Shown: in pieces, positions 59,547 to 64,000 of the stretch
Position numbering within the stretch: the stretch's first letter is position 1
How the letters are laid out: each line of letters starts with the position of its first letter
NCBI GenBank assembly: GCA_900100325.1
Contig: LT629697.1
Location: forward strand, 558,001 to 622,000
Source: Frankineae bacterium MT45
GTDB lineage: Bacteria; Actinomycetota; Actinomycetes; Mycobacteriales; Jatrophihabitantaceae
Length of the DNA: 64,000 nucleotides
Reading direction: 5' to 3'
Made by a program: the position numbers and the translations under genes
Notes under the pieces: generated by a model
What the model saw: the letters and a program-made list of their open reading frames with translations, nothing else
Told to the model about the DNA's origin: nothing
The model's database searches: none

Positions 59547-60106
59547 GTCGCGTCCCCGACGCTGGCCTCGGTCGCGATGGTCAGCCGGGCCACCAGGTCG
59601 TCGGCGGTCTGCTTGTCGAGGCCGTGGATCTTGATCGGCCCGGCCGCCGAGGCGGTGGTGACGGTGACGTTGGCCAGCTTGAAGAGCTGCTCCAGCGGGC
59701 CGCGCTGGATGTCGACCGTCTGCACCCGAGACAGCGGTGCGATCCGTCGTTCCTGAGTGATCCAGCCGGACTGCGCATAGACGGCCGAGTCGCTGACCTC
59801 CCAGAGGTGGACGCGGTAGCGCCAGCGAGGCATCACGATGAGATGCGCGGCGGCCACCAGCAGCGTGATCGCCAGGATCGTCAGCATCACGTGGAACCCG
59901 CGCTGGGCCGACTGCTGCCCGCTCGGGCTGCCGTGGTGCGCGACCTTGATCGCCACCGTGATCGCGACCTCGACGGCCAGGATCACCAGCCACGGGATCA
60001 GCGCGCGCAGCGTCCAGAAGCGCTTGGCCCGGGGGCTTACACGATGCGCCGGGTCACGGAGGTGGAGCTGGGCCGACGTCGCCGTCGGATCGATAGAACG
60101 CGTCAT
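59543..60106 (-). CDS. PH-domain membrane protein, YdbS-like
   Basis: A 187-aa protein with two transmembrane segments (about 35-60 and 75-95) and one bPH_2 domain (about 100-180: SDSAVYAQSGWITQERRIAPLSRVQTVDIQRGPLEQLF in parts). This is the standard YdbS partner of the YdbT-like protein encoded just downstream with a 4-base overlap. ATG 60106 is chosen over the ATG six codons upstream. Confidence 0.87.
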   Translation of the reverse strand: MTRSIDPTATSAQLHLRDPAHRVSPRAKRFWTLRALIPWLVILAVEVAITVAIKVAHHGSPSGQQSAQRGFHVMLTILAITLLVAAAHLIVMPRWRYRVHLWEVSDSAVYAQSGWITQERRIAPLSRVQTVDIQRGPLEQLFKLANVTVTTASAAGPIKIHGLDKQTADDLVARLTIATEASVGDAT

Positions 60107-60157
60107 CGCCTGCCAGCTTGCCACAGACTCCTCGCCGGCCGCGGGGCCCGCGACAGG

Positions 60158-61417
60158 TCAACCGAGGAGTCGCTCCAGCAGGTCGTTGCCGAACTTGTGG
60201 CCCGGGTCGTAGCGGTGCCGCAGCTGCTGGAAATCGCCGAAGCGGGGGTACCGCCCAGCCAGCACCTCCGGATCGGTGTTGAAGACCTTCCCCCAGTGCG
60301 GCCTCGGCGCGAAGGGCTCCAGCACCGTCTCGATCTCGGCCAGGGCCAGGTCCACCGCCTCGGCGTCCTGCCTCCAGGTGAAGTGCACGGCGCAGCTATC
60401 TCGGCCGTAGCTCGTGCTCAGCCAGAGGTCATCAGCCGCCACCGTGCGGATCTCGCAGATCAGTAGTGCGGGCGCGATCCGGGGCGCGATCTCGGCCAGC
60501 GCCTCGATGGCCGCGCGGGCCGAGGCCAGCGGCAGCAGGAACTCCGACTGCAGCTCGTCGCCGTTGCTGGGCGTGAACTCGAGCCGGAAATGCGGCAGCC
60601 GGTCATGCCACGGGCCGGGTACGCCACCCTGCTGCGAACAGGCCTGCGGGTCGGCGCCCGGTACCGGATGCCGTGGCCCGTCGGCCGCGGTGGCGCCCAT
60701 CCAGCCAGGATCGGGGGGTGCGTCGCGCGTGAGCTGCTTGAGCCAGACGTTGTTGAAGCGTGGCGCCCGCCAGTCGGTGAAGAGGCTGACGCTGTAGGCG
60801 GCGCCGAGGATCTCGTCGGTGTGGTCGTAGAACGCGTCCATCGGCAGGTTGTCGTAGACGTACTGGCGGACGTCGAAGGTGTCGACGATCTCCAGGGTGA
60901 GGTTGGTGACGATGCCGAGCGCCCCCAACCCGACGACGCTGCCGTTGAACTCCGCGTCGCTCTGGCTGATCGTGCGGATGCTCCCGTCGGCCAGCACCAG
61001 CTCCTGCCCGCGGACCGCCGCGGCCAGGTTCGCGTTGGCCACCCCGGAGCCGTGGGTGGCCGTCGCCACCGCGCCCGCGATCGAGATGTGCGGCAGCGAA
61101 GCCAGGTTGCGCAGCGCGTAGCCGCGCTGATGCAGGTGGGCCCCCAATGCCCCGTAGCGAACTCCGGCACCGGTGGTGACCGTCATGGATGACTCGTCGA
61201 TGGCGATGAACTGGGGCAGCTCGGCCACCGAGATGAGCTCGCCGGTGGTGTCGCCGATTCGGTTGAAGGAGTGGCCGCTGCCGAGGGCGTGTGCGCGATC
61301 GGATCGGGCGACGAGTTGCTGCAGCTCGGCCATCGAGGTCGGTCGCTGCACGTCGGAGGGGGTGAAGCGGACGTTTCGGGCCCAGTTGTACGGCACCCGT
61401 CTGACGGTACGCGTCAC
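60158..61417 (-). CDS. FAD-linked sugar-lactone oxidase (GULO/ALO family)
   Basis: A protein of 419 aa. The FAD-binding PCMH domain occupies about 15-180, with ALGSGHSFN where the His is expected to carry covalent FAD. PHISIAGAVATATHGSG contacts the FAD. The ALO C-terminal domain ends HWGKVFN, RYPRFGDFQQLRHRYDP and GHKFGNDLLERLLG. It would oxidise an aldonolactone or polyol at C1/C2. GTG 61417 is taken, with GTG 61396 as alternative. It lies just beyond the 23-base palindrome. Confidence 0.9.
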   Translation of the reverse strand: MTRTVRRVPYNWARNVRFTPSDVQRPTSMAELQQLVARSDRAHALGSGHSFNRIGDTTGELISVAELPQFIAIDESSMTVTTGAGVRYGALGAHLHQRGYALRNLASLPHISIAGAVATATHGSGVANANLAAAVRGQELVLADGSIRTISQSDAEFNGSVVGLGALGIVTNLTLEIVDTFDVRQYVYDNLPMDAFYDHTDEILGAAYSVSLFTDWRAPRFNNVWLKQLTRDAPPDPGWMGATAADGPRHPVPGADPQACSQQGGVPGPWHDRLPHFRLEFTPSNGDELQSEFLLPLASARAAIEALAEIAPRIAPALLICEIRTVAADDLWLSTSYGRDSCAVHFTWRQDAEAVDLALAEIETVLEPFAPRPHWGKVFNTDPEVLAGRYPRFGDFQQLRHRYDPGHKFGNDLLERLLG

Positions 61418-61426
61418 CCACCCCCA

Positions 61427-61476
61427 CCGGTTTTGGCAGTTTCGCACGCGATAGCGTGCGAAACTGCCAAAACCGG
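61427..61476. terminator. Perfect 23-bp palindrome with 4-base loop; TTTTGGCA family
   Basis: The left arm 61427-61449 begins CCGGTTTTGGCAGTTTCGCA, the loop is GATA, and the right arm 61454-61476 is its exact complement. It starts 10 bases after the GDT1 stop and ends just before the lactone oxidase start, on the same strand. It shares its outer CCGsTTTTGGCA with the palindrome after lon. Confidence 0.85.
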
Positions 61477-61485
61477 AGACGCGGG

Positions 61486-62088
61486 TTAGGAGCGGAACGC
61501 CTCCACGATCGAGAAGATCGCGAAGCCCAGGAAGATGACGGCCCCGACCCGGTGCAGCAACTGCACCGAGATGACCCGCAGCAGCGACTTGCCGGCGGTG
61601 ATCGCGATCAGTGCCGCCGTCCAGAGCCCAAGCGTTGCCCCGACCGCCACCGAGAGGGCGTCGTGGTACTTCGCGGCCAGGTTGGCCGTGGCGATCTGGG
61701 TGATGTCGCCCCACTCGCCGATGAAGATGACCCCGAAGGAGCTGGCGATGGCCGCCCTGGCCGTGCCGTTGCCGGCTGAGGCCGTCGCCGCCTCCTCCTC
61801 GCCCTCCTCCTGGCTGCGCGACTCGCGCCACATCAGGAAGGCGCCGATGAGGAAGAGGGCGGCGATGATGAGCTCAAGCAGCCGGTGCGGGAGGAGGCCG
61901 AGCAGGCTGCCGGCCGTCACCGCGATGATGACGTGCACCAGGAAGGCGGCGGCCGCACCGATGAAGACCCAGCGGGCGGCGAAGCGGGTGCCGAGCATGA
62001 GCGATGCGAACATCGTCTTGTCGGGGAGCTCCGCGATCAGCACGGTGCCGAATACGACTGCTGCTACTGCGAAATCCACGTTGATCAC
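61486..62088 (-). CDS. TMEM165/GDT1-family manganese exporter
   Basis: A 200-aa protein with six transmembrane helices and the two signature motifs ELPDKT (residues 20-25) and GEWGDIT (near 124). A charged loop, SRSQEEGEEEAATAS, separates the halves. Family members move Mn2+ or Ca2+ out of the cytoplasm. Control by an upstream yybP-ykoY riboswitch supports Mn2+. The start is GTG 62088, two bases after a TCGGTCT/AGACCGA hairpin. Confidence 0.93.
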   Translation of the reverse strand: MINVDFAVAAVVFGTVLIAELPDKTMFASLMLGTRFAARWVFIGAAAAFLVHVIIAVTAGSLLGLLPHRLLELIIAALFLIGAFLMWRESRSQEEGEEEAATASAGNGTARAAIASSFGVIFIGEWGDITQIATANLAAKYHDALSVAVGATLGLWTAALIAITAGKSLLRVISVQLLHRVGAVIFLGFAIFSIVEAFRS

Positions 62089-62128
62089 TTTCGGTCTGGG
62101 CGAGACCGAGGGGAACTTGGAGAGCCCA

Positions 62129-62285
62129 CTTCGGCCTAGCCTTCTGGATGGTGCCGGCTAGAACCGAAGGTCTCGTCCACCCGCGACGACCGGCGGTCGT
62201 GACGGGCCCAGCGGCCGGGCGCGTGAACGCCAGTATGTCGACCTGCCGGATTGGGGACTACTCCCCTTCGCGCCTACAGCCTAGC
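62129..62285 (-). promoter_or_regulatory. yybP-ykoY (Mn2+) riboswitch and expression platform
   Basis: On the minus strand the aptamer has the hallmark GAAGGGGAGTAG (GGGGAGTA at 62266-62259), GGTCGACATACTGGC and, before the closing stem, GACGAGACC (GAGACC at 62174-62169). P1 pairs GCTAG (62285-62281) with CTAGC. The 3' strand CTTCGG-tt-CTAGCC (62169-62156) can instead pair with GGCTAG-g-CCGAAG (62141-62129), giving a switching helix. It sits directly in front of the manganese exporter, the expected partner. Confidence 0.85.
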
Positions 62286-62292
62286 GGAGTCC

Positions 62293-62781
62293 TCAGGCCG
62301 CCTTGTTGTGATGGTGCTTACGGACCTTCTGGGTCCGGGCGATCATGCCCACCGCGTTCAGCACGCAGGCCGACGCCATCACGAGGATGACCACCCAGAA
62401 GATCCACGTCCTCCACCCGTACTTCTCGGTGAGCCCCCAGGTCTCGGCGACGGCGAGCAGCAGGCCGCCCGACCCGACGATGAACCAGCCGCGCGCCTTG
62501 TTCATGAAGGTGAGCAGCCCCTCCATCGCCTCGTCCGACAGCTGATTCAGCAGCCGCTGCCGGCTCGCCTCGTTGCGCCGTCGCTGTAACCAGAGGTGCA
62601 GTGGCGGCAGGATCCACCACCACGCCGAGACCGGCTCGACCTTGGGGAGGGTGGTCGAGAGTTCGATCATCTCGTCGCGACGCAGGTCCTGCTCCCGCAG
62701 TTCGAGGATGGCCTGGAACAACGCTCCGGCCACGAGCAGCCATGCGCCGAGAAAGCTGCACCATTCGATGAAGTCGGCCAT
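62293..62781 (-). CDS. Small membrane protein of unknown function
   Basis: A 162-aa protein with four predicted transmembrane segments: residues about 8-26, 52-66, 97-114 and 126-147. A charged loop, LQRRRNEASRQRLLNQ, lies in the middle and a KVRKHHHNKAA tail is at the C-terminus. No family was recognised. It ends 7 bases before the riboswitch on the same strand, so the riboswitch promoter may lie inside this gene or the two may be co-transcribed. Confidence 0.6.
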   Translation of the reverse strand: MADFIEWCSFLGAWLLVAGALFQAILELREQDLRRDEMIELSTTLPKVEPVSAWWWILPPLHLWLQRRRNEASRQRLLNQLSDEAMEGLLTFMNKARGWFIVGSGGLLLAVAETWGLTEKYGWRTWIFWVVILVMASACVLNAVGMIARTQKVRKHHHNKAA

Positions 62782-62791
62782 CAGCCCTACG

Positions 62792-64000
62792 TTACCGAGG
62801 GTCGGCCGGAAGTCTCGGATTCAACAGGTGAGCGACCAGCGCGGTCCACCCCGTCTGATGGGTCGCCCCGAGACCCTCACCGGTGTCGCCGTCGAAGAAC
62901 TCGCTGAAGGTCGGGTGCTGGCTCCAGAGCGGGTTCTTGCTCGACTCGATCCGCTCACCGTCGGCCGGCCGCCGCCCGTCGGTCGGACGGAAGAGCGCGG
63001 TGAGGCTGGAGTCGATGAGATCTGCCGCGTCTATAAGGGTTTTCCAGTCGCCCGAGCCGGTCGGGATCTCGATCTTGAAGGAGTCGCCGAAGTGCCGGCC
63101 GTAGGTGCGCAGCTTGTCGGCCAGCAGCACGTTGACCGGGAACCAGACCGGCCCCCGCCAATTCGAGTTGCCACCGAAGAGCGCGGTCCGCGACTCGCCG
63201 GGCTCGTACTCGATCGACTGGCTCTCGCCCTTCACCTCGGCGGTGATCCGCTCCTTGGCCGCAGCCGAGAGCGACCGGATACCGAAGGGTGAGAGGAACT
63301 CGTCGGTGTCGAAGAGGCGGCTCAGGATCTGCCGTAGCCGCTCAGGGTTCAACAAAGATAGGAGCATCTGACGTCCACCCGGGCCGGAGCGGGAGAGCAG
63401 TGGCCCCACCAACTCCGGCCGGCGTCGCTGCAGCCAGCGCAGCCGGGCCGTCACGTCCGGGCACTCCAGCGCGAGCCAGGACGGCACCTCGGTCGCGCCG
63501 AGGATCGGCAGCAGCCCGACCATGGAACGCACCCGCATCGGCTGCGCGTTGCCGTCGGGGTCGACCAGGACGTCGTAGAAGAAGCCATCCTCCTCGTGCC
63601 AGAGCGACGATCCCTGCGAGCCGAAGTCGTTCATCGAGCGCGAGATCCACAAGAAGTGCTCGAGGAACTTCGTCGCCGCATCCTCCCAGGCCGGGTCGCT
63701 ACGGCTCAGCTCGATGGCGATCTTGAACATCTGCTGGCAGTAGAAGGCCATCCAGCTCGTCGCGTCCGACTGCTCCAGCCGGTACCCGGGCGGCAGCGGG
63801 GCCGAACGGTCGAAGAGGCCGATGTTGTCCATTCCGAGGAAGCCGCCCTCGAAGAGGTTCGAGCCGGTGGAGTCCTTGCGGTTGACCCACCAGGAGAAGT
63901 TGAGGAGGAGCTTGGTGAAGACGCGGATCAGGAAGTCCCGGTCGCGGTATCCGTCGATGCGATAGACGTGCCAGGCCGCCCACGCGTGCACGGGCGGGTT
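62792..64000 (-). CDS. C-terminal part of a large MGH1-like glycoside hydrolase (glucosidase family)
   Basis: About 403 residues are visible; the 5' part lies beyond the window. The (alpha/alpha)6 barrel signature includes NPPVHAWAAWHVYRIDG, FEGGFLGMDNIGLFDRS, SDATSWMAFYCQQMF and NSNWRGPVWFPVN. The end, THQTGWTALVAHLLNP, is typical of the GH63-related MGH1-like family, which includes mannosylglycerate hydrolases and alpha-glucosidases. The substrate here is unknown. It precedes the small membrane protein by 10 bases. Confidence 0.85.
   Translation of the reverse strand, partial: NPPVHAWAAWHVYRIDGYRDRDFLIRVFTKLLLNFSWWVNRKDSTGSNLFEGGFLGMDNIGLFDRSAPLPPGYRLEQSDATSWMAFYCQQMFKIAIELSRSDPAWEDAATKFLEHFLWISRSMNDFGSQGSSLWHEEDGFFYDVLVDPDGNAQPMRVRSMVGLLPILGATEVPSWLALECPDVTARLRWLQRRRPELVGPLLSRSGPGGRQMLLSLLNPERLRQILSRLFDTDEFLSPFGIRSLSAAAKERITAEVKGESQSIEYEPGESRTALFGGNSNWRGPVWFPVNVLLADKLRTYGRHFGDSFKIEIPTGSGDWKTLIDAADLIDSSLTALFRPTDGRRPADGERIESSKNPLWSQHPTFSEFFDGDTGEGLGATHQTGWTALVAHLLNPRLPADPR

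Noticed and set aside
57888-59993. Longer version of the YdbT-like protein starting near 59993
   Set aside because: The extension is Arg-rich and antisense-like through the YdbS gene; ATG 59546 gives the family start and a 4-base overlap.
61418-61831. N-terminal extension of the lactone oxidase
   Set aside because: It would run through the 23-bp palindrome and the GDT1 gene, and its sequence is not family-like.
1-64000. CRISPR arrays, tRNA/rRNA genes, insertion sequences, integrases
   Set aside because: I looked for spaced direct repeats, the tRNA T-loop pattern and transposase motifs by eye and found none; weak or unusual ones could be missed without a covariance or profile scan.

Overview
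The window is 64 kb of GC-rich, gene-dense DNA from an actinomycete (Actinomycetota). The evidence is a bacterial proteasome activator (Bpa) with its GQYL tail, a 180-kDa NAD-glutamate dehydrogenase, a HspR-type HAIR operator in front of lon, an actinobacterial nitrate-assimilation locus with an NnaR-type regulator, FKBP/S4/NUDIX housekeeping genes and many GTG starts. The genus cannot be named from this sequence. No tRNA, rRNA, CRISPR array, transposase or integrase was recognised.

Layout. 0-2.6 kb: secreted FN3/LamG-like protein and a TetR regulator. 2.9-6.7 kb: sirtuin, bpa, a class-V aminotransferase-fold protein and a quinone oxidoreductase; the last three resemble the Rv3777-Rv3780 neighbourhood of Mycobacterium tuberculosis. 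6.7-20 kb: housekeeping and repair genes (DUF1684, glycosyltransferase, HhH-GPD, gdh, anti-sigma-like ATPase, GDPD, rhodanese, Fpg/Nei, YdcF, NUDIX, FKBP, S4, GNAT). 20-22.4 kb: lon with a HAIR element. 22.5-26 kb: an accessory island of lower or uneven GC, holding a DUF4304-like protein, a vapBC pair whose antitoxin reading frame is broken by a 4-base tandem duplication, and a two-gene EACC1-caspase module. 26-44 kb: small metabolic enzymes, an ABC-2 exporter and a VWA/membrane cluster, a TetR-controlled P450, OsmC, globin, acylphosphatase, methyltransferase and the gluconate genes gntK-gntP.

44-55.4 kb is a nitrate-assimilation locus: a single-chain nitrate reductase fused to a CysJ-like diflavin reductase, a nucleoside-phosphorylase-like protein, and nirB-nirD-nnaR with 4-base overlaps, divergent from narK. 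Candidate GlnR boxes and inverted repeats lie in both promoter regions. Together these genes would import nitrate (NarK), reduce it to nitrite with NAD(P)H (fusion enzyme) and nitrite to ammonium (NirBD). Ammonium then enters glutamate metabolism, where the large GDH at 10-15 kb also acts.

55.4-64 kb: an ArsR-SRPBCC fusion, an MpaB/TetR divergent pair with a clear operator, two PH-domain membrane proteins, a sugar-lactone oxidase, a GDT1/TMEM165 manganese exporter behind a yybP-ykoY riboswitch, and the 3' part of a large glycoside hydrolase cut by the window edge. The most unusual items are the frameshifted antitoxin beside an intact VapC, the adjacent EACC1-caspase module, a pair of related palindromes sharing TTTTGGCA, and a PLP-fold protein without its lysine.
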